Shown here piece by piece: positions 11,555 to 22,647 of a stretch of 62,000 nucleotides of DNA. The stretch is from Mesostigma viride. Lineage: Eukaryota; Streptophyta; Mesostigmatophyceae; Mesostigmatales; Mesostigmataceae. The stretch covers positions 347,529-409,528 of the forward strand of contig RPFO01000015.1 in assembly GCA_009746045.1 (NCBI GenBank). Direction: 5' to 3'. A program made the translations under genes and the position numbers. The notes beneath the pieces were generated by a model. That model saw nothing but the letters and a program-made list of their open reading frames with translations. It was not told where the DNA came from and ran no database searches. Numbering within the stretch: position 1 is the first letter of the stretch; the number at the start of each line of letters is the position of its first letter.

Positions 11555-14500
11555 CAACAGCCAGACTTTGCGCGGCAGCAGCAAGAATCGGCGCGGCAGA
11601 AACAAGACTTGCCGCTGCAGCAGCAAGAATTGGCGCGGCAGAAACAAGACACGTGGACAGATGGCGTCCGCCTGCGTGCCATCCAAGATGCGCATCTCGC
11701 CTGTATTGAGGCGGAGGGCGAGGAGCAAGAGCTAAAGCAAGAGGAGCTATTGCTACTGTTAAGGGAGCAGCGGGAAAGGAAGCAGCGGGAAAGGAAGCAG
11801 CGGCAAAGGGAGCAGCAGACAGAGCTAACGCAGCAGACCGATCCCCAGGCCCCACACCCACTACAGGCTGCATGCCAACAACCGCCACCGCAGCAACCAC
11901 CACCGCAACAACCGCCACCGCAACAGCTACCTTTGCAGCAACAGCAGCCCCAACGACCACATCAACAGCCCCCACAGGGCTCCTGGTCTCAGATGGGCGC
12001 AGCAGCCGCAAATACCGGCATCCCCGTCGGCCTGCCCATGCTGCGGGTCCCCCCGGTTTCAAGTCAGCCCACCACGCCCAGCGCCACTCTGCCCCATGGC
12101 AGCGCGGCGCCCGCCCACAGTGCTGGTACTGGCATTGCTGGTGGCGCTGCTGGTGGTGCCGGCAGTGGTGGTGGTACCACTGCTATCGGCAAGGTTGTCA
12201 GTGCTGGTGGTGTTGCGGTGGCCAGGAGTCAGGGCGGTGCACCCAAGCAAGGATGTGAGGGAGGTGGCGGCGGCGCCGGTAGCCACCAGCTGGTGAGTGT
12301 GGTGCGCGTGGAGACGTCGCCGCGTCGCCAGCAGGGCAAGGAATGGGACGCGTACGTCTTCGCGGACAAGTGGGGGCCAAAGGGGCCGGGAGGCTCCACC
12401 GCAGATGGCAGGGGAAACACCAGTTCTGCTGCTGCTGTTGGTGCTGCTGTCGGTGCTGGTCCTGGTGGTGCTGCTGGTGGCCCTGCTCTTCCCCCTGCCC
12501 GTGCTCTTGCCGGCACTGGGAGCGCGGGTACGGTTGCGAGTGCAGCAGCAAATGCCGCACGAGAAGGCCAGCCCGGGGGAGCGCCCCACCCCGCGCCACC
12601 TGTTGCCTCGCAAGGCAACGCATCGGGTGGCGTCCCAGCAAACCATGGACCAGGCACGACCGCACAGCATCCGCCACCGCCGGGGTTTAACACAAGTGTC
12701 CCTACCGGTGGCAGGGCGGGCGCTGCCTCGTTATCATCGTACGTGACCACGGCGTCTTCCTACACCACCGCTCCGTGGCCAGTGAACGAAGGTGCTGGCG
12801 ACCGCAGCACGACCGCGGAGAGCGCGCCACGTGGCGCACCGACAAGCACCGGGGGCCCAGCCAGGCTGCCGTCCAAGCAGCCCAGCGGTGGCGTGGGGGT
12901 GATGGGCGCGTGGGCGCTGGGGAGGGAGGAGGATTCGATGGGCACACGGCCGGGTGCTGGGGGGGCAGCGGGGGGCTACGGAGGGGGCTCCTATGGGGGT
13001 TATGGAGGGGGTGGCTCATCGTCCAACCAGGGGGGCGGTACCCCGGGGGTGGCGATGTGGGAGGATGAGCGGGGCCCCACACGTTGGGGCAACGGGGGCC
13101 CCACAACATCCAACACAGGCACGGCACAGGGGCACAGCAGCGCGACTCACAGCGGCGCGGGCGCCAGCACTATGGTTTCCTTGAATGGCGGCAGCTTTGT
13201 GATAGCCAACGGGTGGGGCGGCAGCGGTGGAGGGAACAGCCGTGTTTCGGACACGCCCCATGGGGCGTCTAGTAACGGTCCTTTGCCTCGAAATGGGGGC
13301 ACCGCAGCCGATGGTCCGCGACCAGGGTACGGCCCGTGGGGTGCCTCACCCCCTGGGGGTGGTCCACTGGGTCCTGGGGGCGCAGGGCCACCCCCGCCAT
13401 CGGTCAGTCGGGGGCTTTCTACTGGGATGAATGGTGCTGGTCTGCCGTCCCAGTCCGTGATAAATGGGTTGGGGTCACGACCACAGGCATCCGGCACGCT
13501 TGGGCCACCTCCTCCCTGGCCGCAACCGCAACAAGCAGCTCCATCGCAGCAACAGCCACAGCAACCGCAGCAACCACAAGGCGCTTGGTATCAGCCTCCG
13601 CAGAACCCGTTGATGCATCCGCCGCCGCCACAACAGCCACAGCATGCACAGCAGCCACAAGGGCAGCAGCAATATCCCCCTCTGCAGCAACCGCAGCTGC
13701 AGCAGCCACAGCCGCCGTATGCTCTGCAGCCGCCAGGCTCATGGGAGGCTAACGCCAGCAATGGGGGCGGGGGTGCGAATGGGGTTGGTGGGGCAGGGCT
13801 CCCCCCTCTTCCACGTGGCCCACCCCCCGGCGGCCCCCCCTCTGGTGGCCCAAGCGTCGCCGATAGAGTGGACAAGCTGGTGGCAATGGTGGAAGAGCTG
13901 GGCACCGCGCAGGTGAGCACGTGCGCGCGCATGGTGTTGGATGCTTGCCATGCTGCAAGAGCTGAGCATCGCGCAGGTGAGCGGGAATTGGGCAAGCACG
14001 GTGGTGCCACGGGCGGGGTGGTGATGTCGACGGGTAAGGGGTGGTGATGGTGACGGCGCATGCACACACACAGGTGCTGCTGGTGGGGTGGTGATGCCAC
14101 AACCACCGTTCACTCGTTTGTTCCTACATACGAATACCTTTGTTGAGGGTGCGGTTTTGCAAGGCAACCCCAATGGGCCCCGCCAATGGGCAGCATGGGT
14201 TTGCACGGGGCGCCGGGTTGTTATTACATATCCGGGAACTCTTTGGGGGGCATGGGGTCCTAAACTGAGGGTGGCTTCTAAAATTGTCAAGGGTGAACTC
14301 GCCTAGTGTACCTGATGCCACCGTCGAGGGTGCTGTACCGTGCTACGTGTCACGCCGCCGCGCGTGACTAGGCTCCCAATCATGCCGTGTCGCCGCGGTT
14401 GCTGCACCTCGGTAGGGGCGAAACGGGGCATGTGCTAGATCGATAGATCTCTCCCCCCTTGCTGGATGTATCCGGCATTTTCATTTGTCATTTTCCACCC

Positions 14501-15111
14501 CCTTGCTCAGTGAATGTCTGGATGTTTCCTCCCCCCTTGCTCAATGTATTTCTGAATATTTGTCATTTTCCACCCCCTTGCTTCTGTGGACTTGGGCATC
14601 GATCACCCTGTGGCTCACAGTCAGGGTGGACACAGGCACTTGCGCGCTGCCCGCTGCCATAGCGCTCTCTATGGAGTAGCCGCGGTTGCCCAGGCGGCAG
14701 GCGACTCTGTCCAATGTCGCGGTTGTCATGCAACGGGTTCATATCTTATACGCATGACATTCTTTACGCATTAAAAGCTTTTCCCGTTAGCAGAGATTGC
14801 TAGCAGGAGTGTGCGTGACCCCACTCGCCGGTTTCTGTTCATGGATATGGGAATGATGGTCTCCAGTATTTATGGGGTGTGGGTCTCCTCCCGTCCTGTT
14901 ATTTGTAATACTCTTTTCTGTATTACTGTTACTAAGGCTTCGCAACCCATGTGTCGCGTGCTTTTCCATCAAATCATGACCGGACGATTGCCTCCGAAAC
15001 ACACCCACTTGCACACACACATACATGCACAAACTCACACACACATGCGCGTAGACGCACACATGCTCACACTCACAAATGCACAAATCCACGCATGCAC
15101 ACACGCACACA

Positions 15112-15143
<32 letters not shown>

Positions 15144-16778
15144 CACAAGCACGCACGCACACGCAAACAACACATAGGAATAATAAGAAGAAAAAACCCA
15201 TTTACCCCTTTGACGAGATGACTCGCCCCCCTCCCTTTGTGTGGATTGTTGTCCCTTCCCTCATCCCCCCCCTCCCCCACTCACCCACGCCAACGTGCGC
15301 AGCAAGGTCCATCCACCCACCCACTCAACCCCTTTTTTATCGGAACAATCATCCCTCAACCCGCTCACCTTCCTTTAGTTGGACCCTTGCCCCTCCCCCC
15401 CCCCTTCCCCAGGCTGACCTGCGCAACGACTTCAACCGGCTCAAGCTGGAGAACGACTTTCTGAAGGAAGAGCGAAGGAACCCGGGCGATGTACGAGGGA
15501 AATAACGCGGTTGGAACGGAATGGGGTTGGAGGGGGGCACTGTGTGTGTTAAATTTGGATTTGCACATATTGAAGATTGAACTGAATAAACTAAATCTTG
15601 TGACGGGGGTACCATTTGGGATACTGTCAACCCCTGGTACACTAAAGAACGAGGGAGGCCTCCCAAGCGGCTGGCAGTACAAATAGACTCGCTTGCTGTG
15701 CTCTATATATGTGCAGTGCTTTCGTTTGAATTAGATAGGCAGTACCTGCATCGCACGCCCTGTTGCAACACAATCAACGTGGCCTAAAGTGATTCTGTGC
15801 GGCGTTAAAGCAGCGGTCGCCTCCTTGAAGCCACAAGCAGCAGTGCCTGCTTTGGCCTTTGCCTGTCTTGTTGTCCGCTGCTGCCCATCCACTGCATCCA
15901 CCTTTCTCATTTCTTTATTTTGTAACTGCCGGTAACTGGTACTTGAAGGCACGCTTGAGATATTTGAACGTTGTGTTTTCTTTTATTCCGTGCCCCTCGT
16001 GTCACATTCTCAGAGCATCCGCTATGTCCCTTTTTCATTCACCCGTACCATGGACTTGTCTTCCTTGTATGCCGCTCTCTTGTAACCACTTAGTTGATGT
16101 TGTTTCTTGTAGCTGATGTTGTTTCTCGTAGCTCCGGCTCGTTCCCTTCTCCAAAGTTGAACCGAGTTGCCTTCCCCCGCCCCCACACCCAGCCAGTATT
16201 CGTGTGTGTTATACTCTCCTTGTTTCATACAAAACGTTTTATGATACGGTTGCCTGGTTTTTACGAACCCCCCTCCCCCTGCCACCCCCATTGACTTGTC
16301 AGCCCCCTCACCCCACCCCCCCCCCCCTCGGCCCCACACCCGCCCCCCCCTCGCCCCCCCCTGTTTATTTTGACCATCTCCCCCCCAACCCCTTCTTCCC
16401 CACCCCCAGCTGGACACACGTACCGAGATGGTGCGGCTGCGGCTAGACAATGACCGGCTAATGGCAGAGCTGCGACAGATGCGCGAGGTGGTGGCCAACA
16501 TCGTGGGCCGTGTGGGACTCTCCATGCCGCCAGGTGGCAACGCAACAACGGCCGGGCCACTCATGCTGCCCGGGCCTGCGCCCAATTCCAATATAGGCCT
16601 CATGTACAGCCCGCCGTCTTCGTATGCTGGTCCATTGGGCCTTCCTGGGGCAGGTGCTTACATCATGATTCAGGGTGCCCCCGGGCGGGGCAGCCATGTG
16701 GATTCCTCGGGTCTAGTGCGGCTCGAATCAGGGCCGCGATTGGCGGCGAGTAATCTGGCTGGTGGTAACTGGAGCTAG
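10871..16778 (+). CDS. Large Gln/Pro/Gly-rich protein with C-terminal coiled coil (3 exons)
   Basis: Function is not recognised. I model exon 1 at 10871-13912, exon 2 at 15413-15490 and exon 3 at 16410-16778, all phase 0, giving about 1162 aa. Donors are CAG|GTGAGC and GAT|GTACGA; acceptors are CCCCAG and CCCCCAG after pyrimidine tracts. The acidic Ser-rich N-terminus (residues 1-110) is followed by a charged helical region with poly-Gln runs (about 150-360), a long Gly/Ala/Pro/Ser-rich low-complexity region, and a second Gln/Pro stretch (about 875-960). The last exon-1 residues plus exons 2 and 3 form one continuous heptad-like helix (LVAMVEEL, DFNRLKLENDFL, MVRLRLDNDRLMAEL), probably a leucine-zipper-type dimerisation segment. 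That the helix reads smoothly across both introns supports the splice model. Composition resembles scaffold or transcription/RNA-associated disordered proteins; that is inference only. The start has an in-frame stop just upstream. Confidence 0.75.
13913..15412 (+). other. Intron 1 of the Q-rich gene
   Basis: A 1.5-kb intron inferred from the splice sites. It includes a second donor-like sequence 64 bp downstream of the used one (13977) and a degenerate tandem repeat of about 65 bp around 14450-14590 with repeated CCCCCCTTGCT and TTTGTCATTTTCCACCCC text. A (CA)/(ACGC)n microsatellite lies at about 15001-15170. The reading frames inside it are artefacts of these repeats. Confidence 0.6.
15001..15172 (+). 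repeat. (CA)n/(CACG)n compound microsatellite
   Basis: A run of ACACAC, CATGCACA and finally about 12 ACGC tetranucleotides within intron 1. Frames on both strands are repetitive (Thr-His, Cys-Val-Arg-Ala) and should not be annotated as proteins. Confidence 0.9.
15491..16409 (+). other. Intron 2 of the Q-rich gene
   Basis: A 919-bp intron inferred from donor and acceptor. Its last 150 bp are extremely pyrimidine-rich with long C runs (16260-16409) before the CAG acceptor. TTGTAGCTGATGTTGTTTC is partly duplicated near 16100-16130. No coding potential is seen. Confidence 0.55.
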
Positions 16779-16958
16779 TTCTTTGAATACTGCTATCAGC
16801 TAAACACATGCGCATCTCTTGAGAGTGTATGACGCAGCGCTGTGTACCATAAGCGTGCCATGTATGTCACCAACCGGACCTAGAGCTGGTGGCCTGAATA
16901 GGAGCCGCATGATTTTTTGAATGTCCTAGCAGACTATATTAGTCAGTAGATTATAGTT

Positions 16959-16963
16959 TGTAA
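16959..16963 (+). terminator. TGTAA poly(A)-type signal
   Basis: TGTAA occurs about 180 nt after the stop codon of the Q-rich gene. In chlamydomonad green algae TGTAA is the usual poly(A) signal. One pentamer is weak evidence, but it is the first on the correct strand at a reasonable distance. Confidence 0.35.
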
Positions 16964-17062
16964 AGCTAGCCAGTATATAAGCTAGCTAGTATAGCTATAT
17001 CCACTTTATTTAAATTAATCACGCACAGCCCCGTTGGGGACTCGCAGCATTAATTAATTAAA

Positions 17063-19218
17063 TTAACCCGTGTTTTTTTGCAACGCGATACATCGCGTTG
17101 TAGGGTTAGAACGCGATGTATCACGTTGTAATCTGACACGTGGCAAACCTATTAAACATGCGATTTTTGGTCTGAAACTTTCAAAATAGGTCAGAAACAT
17201 CTCATAGAATTCAAGAAAAAATCCTGGTATTTTTGGTTTTTTTTTTGTGACAGCTGCAAACAAATATGTACCACTGAAATCAGGCATTTTCGCGGGACGA
17301 AGGTGAAGACGACGGCGATGGCGGCAGGTAGATCTCGCCAGTTTTCGCGCGAATTTCAGTGGCTGTTGGGTAGCACGACCATGATGATGCGTTCAAAGGT
17401 TGATAATTAGGTTTCTACGAGTTTGTTGAGGTACTGGGGCAAAGGAAACGTAGTTTTTTCCAGTTTCTCACCCAACTTTCATGCGGAAACCCTGGAAACC
17501 GGCATACATATTATTACGTCAAGACTCGGGTCTGCTGCGGCACCATGCTTGGTATTTCCATGTTGTTTCGACTTCTTAACACATGTTTATTCATTCCGAA
17601 CGCCCGGACTCTCGGCTAAACCGAGATTTGTGCAGACTTTTATTGGGTAGCTCCGGGCATGATGGTGCCTGCAAATACCAGTAAGGCGTGACCGTGGCTA
17701 TTGCTACGGTATGCTGTATTTTCCTGGTAATGGCCTCTGCCACCGGCTCAATAGTGCATGCAGGCGTAAGTATATCGTGTTTCTACCTAGTTTCTGCCAG
17801 TTTTCCACTTATTTCTACCGACCTCTGCCCAGCCTCTCTAAGACCGCCATCCTACTCGACGTTGCTTGCATGTCAGCCATAGCAGGTTGCAGTTGTGCAG
17901 TATTTAGGTGCTGTATACGTCGTCAAGCCGTGCATATATCGTGAGGATTGGATGTTGATGGTTTATACTGCGTTGATTGTGCAAGAAGATCAGCTAGGTG
18001 CCCATAATCATGGTGTATAATCATGTGTTGTTAGAATCTTGCCACCATTTGCTAGCATGCATTCCAGCGTCATCTTTGCCTGCATGTAAGCTCATGGATC
18101 ACTCAACCTATCCAAGCCTTGCATTACACGTGCCTCTTTCTGTCTGTATTGCACGCGTTATGGAATGAAAACCCAGCACCTCCGTTCCCACGAGGCATGT
18201 GCTCAACACGTTGTGAGAGTGGATGATGCTTTGGCTATGGCTGCCTGATTCAGTCATATTAGGTCATCCAGTCATGATGTTTGATGCATGTTTGATGCTG
18301 TATAACTTATACAACACCTATTTTCAACGTTTTGACCCTCCAAGCTCACTATGGCCCCGTTTATGGGGCTCGTGTCCAAGCCCGCCCAGCCGGCTGGGCG
18401 ATATGTCCTCACCTGGCGTGCCCCCGGCCGCGCGCGGCAGGGCCGCCACCCGTGGACTTTTCGTGATAGACTCGGCATGGACATGTGCTACACTAGACGT
18501 GACGGGCTCACCCCCGGGCAGCCTCCTGGTTTGTCTGTAATATGGAGGCAGATGGTGCGCAAGGATAGATGGCAAGTAGTGATGAAGGAGACCACCCCCA
18601 AGCCTGTGGGGGCTCCGCGTGTGACCAAGTATGGCATTCATAGCGATTCGGGCCGCGGTGCCCACACCCCTGTAACTAGGACCTACTAGATAGCTTATAC
18701 CATCCATTCAATCCCATGTTCCCCTCCCGCTGAGGACTTTATCCTCACGTGACGCAGTCACGTGTCTATTAATGAATTAATTAATGGGGCTCGTGTCGTT
18801 GCGTAATGTTGTGAAGGGCTCTCATGTTTCCCACTGCGTTGTAATTGTGATGCTAATGAAAAATAGCTCCAGTGGCCCAATGGGCCTGAGTTTTGTTTCA
18901 CAGAGCCTGCATATGTTGCGCATAGCTCGTGCAAGAAGCCAGATTTTTTTCATGAACCATTTGTGAATAAGCACATGACTTGTGACCTAGAGTCAAGAAA
19001 TCGCGGTCATGGTCAGACCCCCCTGTATTCAAACCAGTGTATCTCTCTAATGAAAAAGCATTTTGTAGGTCTGAGTAGCTCAAAAAAACCTTTGATTTAT
19101 GGGCTTTCAGGAAAGTACATACATGACCATGAAAAAAAAATTCCTTAGGTGCTATACGCGTTCTAAAAAAAGCTTACAACGCGATACATCGCGTTCTAAT
19201 TAAAAAAACACGGGTTAA
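17063..19218 (+). mobile_element. TTAA-flanked DNA transposon (piggyBac-like ends), copy 1, LINE-interrupted
   Basis: The element runs from CCCGTGTTTTTTT (17067) to its inverse AAAAAAACACGGG (ending 19214) and is flanked on both sides by TTAA (17063-17066 and 19215-19218). Near each end sits an AACGCGATACATCGCGTT-type near-perfect palindrome; two adjacent versions occur at the left end. TTAA target sites and CCC...GGG ends are the hallmark of the piggyBac superfamily. No transposase is visible, so the copy is non-autonomous. Removing the LINE insert at 18377-18783 and one target copy leaves about 1727 bp, matching the 1726-bp second copy at 34629-36354. Confidence 0.7.
18363..18797 (+). mobile_element. 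5'-truncated LINE (tail family 2) with 14-bp target duplication
   Basis: The 407-bp insert (18377-18783) is bounded by ATGGGGCTCGTGTC at 18363-18376 and 18784-18797. The homologous site in the other DNA-transposon copy (from about 35913) has a single copy, which is the empty site. The insert codes for the last about 110 residues of a LINE ORF2 (ending SGRGAHTPVTRTY, stop near 18687). After this come a 3' UTR, the hairpin CACGTGAC-GCA-GTCACGTG (18746-18764) and an ATTAATGAATTAATTA tail. It postdates the DNA transposon. Confidence 0.9.
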
Positions 19219-19350
19219 TAGACACGTGACTGCGTCACGTGAGCATAAGTCCGCATTGGGAGGGGAACATGGAATGGAATGGATTAAAAATAAACTAAAT
19301 TAAATTATAACATGCCTCCGTTGGGAGATCATGTAGCACATATTCCTTGA
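19215..19350 (-). mobile_element. Stacked LINE tail remnants (families 2 and 3)
   Basis: Immediately right of the DNA transposon, a minus-strand LINE tail remnant (TTAA, then hairpin CACGTGACTGCGTCACGTG at 19223-19241, then 3' UTR to about 19286) abuts a family-3 tail (about 19290-19346, TAAATTAAATTATAACATG then CCGTTGGGAG). No coding sequence remains in either. Confidence 0.65.
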
Positions 19351-19548
19351 TACAGAGACATATTCCTATAGCACGACGAAAATGGCTGACGGCGGTATGG
19401 CTGACGGCGGAGCCCAGATCTTTTGCGTCTGAGCCCCAAATTCGGTCAGACCACCTGCATTCGATGCGCCTTATTCAGACGTACACGCCAGTATAATCGG
19501 TTACGGCTGTAACGCAGTATTGCCAAAGTTATCACGTGACAAGCAGCT

Positions 19549-20916
19549 ATGACGACCCCAAAAGCAAAACGGGGTTTGGAAAAGGAGCTTACCGGCTCCC
19601 AGCCCAACCCTCTCGCCATCGTTCCTGCCCAGCCGACTGGGCTTGCCAACCCACCGCCAGCAGCCCCATCGCCCAGCGCCTCGCCTGAGCCCAAGAAACC
19701 CTGCCACGATCGAAATGGAGCGAGTTCCTCCCCGGCAACTGACGATTCTCCTTCACCCGGTGGCAAGAATTGTCGCCGCAGGCATGCATCGAGGTTCTCC
19801 AGTTCCTCGAACAGGAGCGGAAGCTCTTCGTGCCCCTGAAGGGGGCGGCTATCGACTACAATGGAGACATGTCCTGGCTCTATGCCTCTGACGAAGTAGA
19901 ACAACGCCTGATTATCCTGACCAGCCAATTCCAGATCCGCCTCGGCGACATCACCAGAACGCTCCGCACCCCAGCCCCCGCACAGCCGGCAGCCCCATCG
20001 GCTTCCTCCCTCGGCAAGGATGACATCCGCGCAGTGCTGGAGGAGCACGTGACCTGGCCGCTGGCCGAGCAGCTGACATCGCTGAACACCACGCTCAACA
20101 AGGTCGAGGCCCGGGTCTCCAACGTGGAAACCAAGGTCGTCCACAAGCTACAACCCCAGTTCACGGCGCTACACACCATGGCGCAGGCTTCGGAAACGCA
20201 TGCTGCACTTGTCTCTCGCCTTAACCAGGTGGAGGGCAAGTGTGGCGTGCTCCTGAAGAAGCTTGAGGCCATCACCGCCCACACCGAGGCCCTGGCCACA
20301 CAGGTCCCCAAGATAGCGGAGCAGACGGCCACCATTGCATCCCAGCCACCCCGGCAGGATGCTGGCGACCTCCCGCCGCTCTCCTACGCGGACCTGCTGC
20401 GGTCAGCGACCGCCTCCACCACCGACGCCATCGCCACAAAGCTCCAGGAGCTGGAGGACCACCGCCAGGCCCAGCAACGGGAGGTCACCGACCGCGCTCG
20501 CCGCGAGTGCCGAGTGGTGCTACGTCGCTTCCCCCAGAAGCCAGGTGAGACGTCAACCTCTCTTGCTGACGAGCTCAAGAACCAGCTTCTTACCCTCATG
20601 GGCCTGGTAGGTGAGGTAGAACTGCGTGGGTGCCACCGCCTTCCCCACTCACGGGACAAGGCGGCTCCCCCACCAGTCCTGCTCACCTTCCCCTTCCCTG
20701 AGGATAAGCAGCGGTTCCTCTCTCGTCGCAAGAGGTTGCACGACCTCACCTGGACGCTGGATGACGACCTGACCGGCCCCCGCTCAGCAACAGCAGCGAC
20801 GCGACCTGTGGCCGGAATACCTCCGCCATAAGCAGGACCCCCAGAAGCCCAAGGTGTACTGGAGGGGCGGGGACCTGATGATCAACCACAAGATGTGGAC
20901 GCCCCCAGCGGGCTAG
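19549..20916 (+). pseudogene. LINE ORF1, RNA-binding chaperone type, frameshifted
   Basis: The reading starts at ATG 19549, shifts frame near 19740-19770, runs open to about 20785, then shifts again and ends at TAG 20914-20916. Visible parts in order are a Pro/Ser-rich N-terminus and a conserved block (LSPQACIEVLQFLEQ) that resembles LTAEQARAILRHL in the 61-kb ORF1. Next comes a long coiled coil (about 20020-20340), an RRM-like region beginning ARRECRVVLRRF, and a C-terminal block ending near YWRGGDLMINHKMW. This is the plan of L1-type ORF1 proteins that coat LINE RNA. Two frameshifts make this copy dead. Confidence 0.7.
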
Positions 20917-21320
20917 AACAGCAATAGCCCTAGCTTGTAACCATTGGAGTCACTGCCGCTAAGGCAGCCATGCCTAGAATGTTTGCCTAGCTGTGCCAAC
21001 ATACCTAGTCACGTGCCACCAACGCACGGTACACAACCAACCATATAGCCTTAGCCTAGTCCTAGTACAGCCATGCCACGCCCTGGCTATGTTCAGATTA
21101 CTTGCCCACGCTATACTTGTTATGCTACGCTTACATGGGTCTTATTGCACCCACAGTTTGCCGGATCGTTAGCGTGTCCGTTTAGCTAGCGCGCCCGAAT
21201 GCAGCTGTGGCATGCCTTTGGCATGAAGGAGCCTGGGGGTCTCTGCCCTTTCTCCTGTAGTGCACACACAGGGATTACAAGCACTTCGGTGCTCCGTGAC
21301 TCCCCAACGGGAGCACGTGC

Positions 21321-21386
21321 TTAATTAATTAATTAATTAATTAATTAATTAATTAATTAATTAATTAATTAATTAATTAATTAATT
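21321..21386 (+). repeat. (TTAA)n, 16.5 units, LINE tail
   Basis: A perfect 66-bp TTAA tetranucleotide array that ends the plus-strand LINE copy and touches the minus-strand LINE fragment that begins at 21387. Shorter arrays of the same unit end the LINE copies at 18768, 22390, 31056, 32675 and 56889. Confidence 0.95.
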
Positions 21387-21665
21387 CCTTGATGGTTGGG
21401 TGGGATGGAAGGAGCCGCGTAATCGGACTAACCTAGCTAACTCTAATCTAGTCTAGAAAAATCCTAACTACGCTACTCATCAAAACGCCTCCTCCGCTTG
21501 GGGGAAGGTGGTTTGCCCACAGGGTCGGGCGTGTGAGCCTTGACAATCCTCTTCCACCGCGTCTTGTTCTGCATGGCAGTCCAAAGAAGGGAGAGAGAGT
21601 GTATGCGGTATTCAAACTGGGCTGGGACCAGTAGGTCATCCAGCAACATCTGCACGTAGTTCGTG
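21387..21665 (-). mobile_element. LINE family 3, 3' end
   Basis: On the minus strand this codes for the last about 60 residues of an ORF2 (stop at 21473; ends PVGKPPSPKRRRRFDE) followed by a 3' UTR similar to that at about 4470-4560. It meets the TTAA tail of the preceding plus-strand LINE tail to tail. The fragment is truncated at its 5' end (about 21665), where a family-2 LINE begins. Confidence 0.6.
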
Positions 21666-21671
21666 ACATGT

Positions 21672-22380
21672 TTCCCTACCTGGAATGGAATGGATGGTGT
21701 AAGCTATCTAGTAGGTCCTAGTTATAGGGGTGTGGGCACCGCGGCCCGAATCGCTATGAATGCCATACGCGGTCACACGCGGAGCCCCCACAGATTTGGG
21801 GGTGGTCTCCTTCATCACTACTTGCCATCTATCCTTGCGTACCATCTGCCTCCATATTACAGACAAACCAGGAGGCTGCCCGGGTGTGAGCCCGTCACGT
21901 CTAGGGTAGCACATGTCCATGCCGAGTCTATCACGAAAAGTCCACGGCTGGCGGCCCTGCCGCGCGCGGCCTGGGGCACGCCAGGTGAGGACATATCGCC
22001 CAGGCTGGGCGGGCTTGGTGCCAGCTAGTCTATCTGATGTGTCTGTGACCTGATCTGTGCGGGCCGGGTGCCCGTCTAGGCCCAGGCGCCTGTGCCTAAG
22101 AATGTGGGAAACATATGGCAAATCAGCGTATAACTCCTCATTACTAATGTGCAAACCAAAGGGGATGTTGAGGGCCTTGCGCAGCATCTTGGTGACGTTG
22201 CCGTCGAGTCGTTGCTCCAGCTCCTGCGTCAGTGTCCAGGTCTCGGCGCCGCAGGTCAGGATTGTCAGAATGACGACCTTGAAGAGGTCATGCACGCTTG
22301 ACGATCCGGGGTAGGGCGGGGTTGCTCCACCAGCGGCGGTGGTCATGGAGTTGCGCCCACGCCATGCCGATCCGTCTCGT
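21672..22380 (-). mobile_element. LINE family 2, ORF2 C-terminal fragment
   Basis: The minus strand codes for about 210 residues ending at 21708, including LTCGAETWTLT, EQRLDGNVTKML, HILRHRRLGL and the terminal VIWRQMVRKDRW...ITRTY. These are the conserved post-RT segments of this LINE group, also found at 57-58 kb and 31.4-32.1 kb. The catalytic reverse transcriptase is absent. Similarity fades near 22380. Confidence 0.7.
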
Positions 22381-22389
22381 CATGGAATG

Positions 22390-22647
22390 GATTAATTAAT
22401 TAATTAATAGACACGTGACTGCGTCACGTGAGCATAAGTCCTCAGTGGGAGGGGAACATGGGATGGAATATGGAATGGATGGTGTAAGCTACCTAGGTCC
22501 TAGTTACAGGGTTGTGGGCACCACGGCCCGAATCGCTATGAATGCCATACGCAGTCACACGCGGAGCCCCCACAGACTTGGGGGTGGTCTCCTTCATCAC
22601 TACTTGCCATCTATCCTTGCGTACCATCTGCCTCCATATTACAGACT
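22390..22647 (-). mobile_element. LINE family 2, 3'-terminal fragment
   Basis: A short truncated copy: TTAATTAATTAATTAA tail, hairpin at 22412-22430, 3' UTR and the end of ORF2, broken after CCATATTACAGAC at about 22647. No clear target duplication was found. The sequence after the break (ACTCGCAGCATG) also occurs near 17040. Confidence 0.65.

Larger units (their letters stand above)
19400..21386 (+). mobile_element. LINE family 1 internally deleted copy (ORF1 plus 3' end)
   Basis: A plus-strand LINE copy containing ORF1 (19549-20916), a 3' region and a tail, but no endonuclease or reverse transcriptase. The tail region has a GCAC-TTCG-GTGC hairpin (21281-21292), a second hairpin CGTGACTCCCC-AAC-GGGAGCACG (21295-21317) and then a 66-bp perfect TTAA repeat (21321-21386). 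The second hairpin and repeat match the 3' end of the 57-62 kb LINE (reverse at 56889-56933). The left limit is approximate. Confidence 0.65.

Noticed and set aside
11172-14106. Several 100-315-residue frames on the opposite strand and other frames over the Q-rich gene
   Set aside because: They are shadows of the CAG-, GGC- and CCN-rich exon; the + frame has the splice-consistent coiled-coil continuation.
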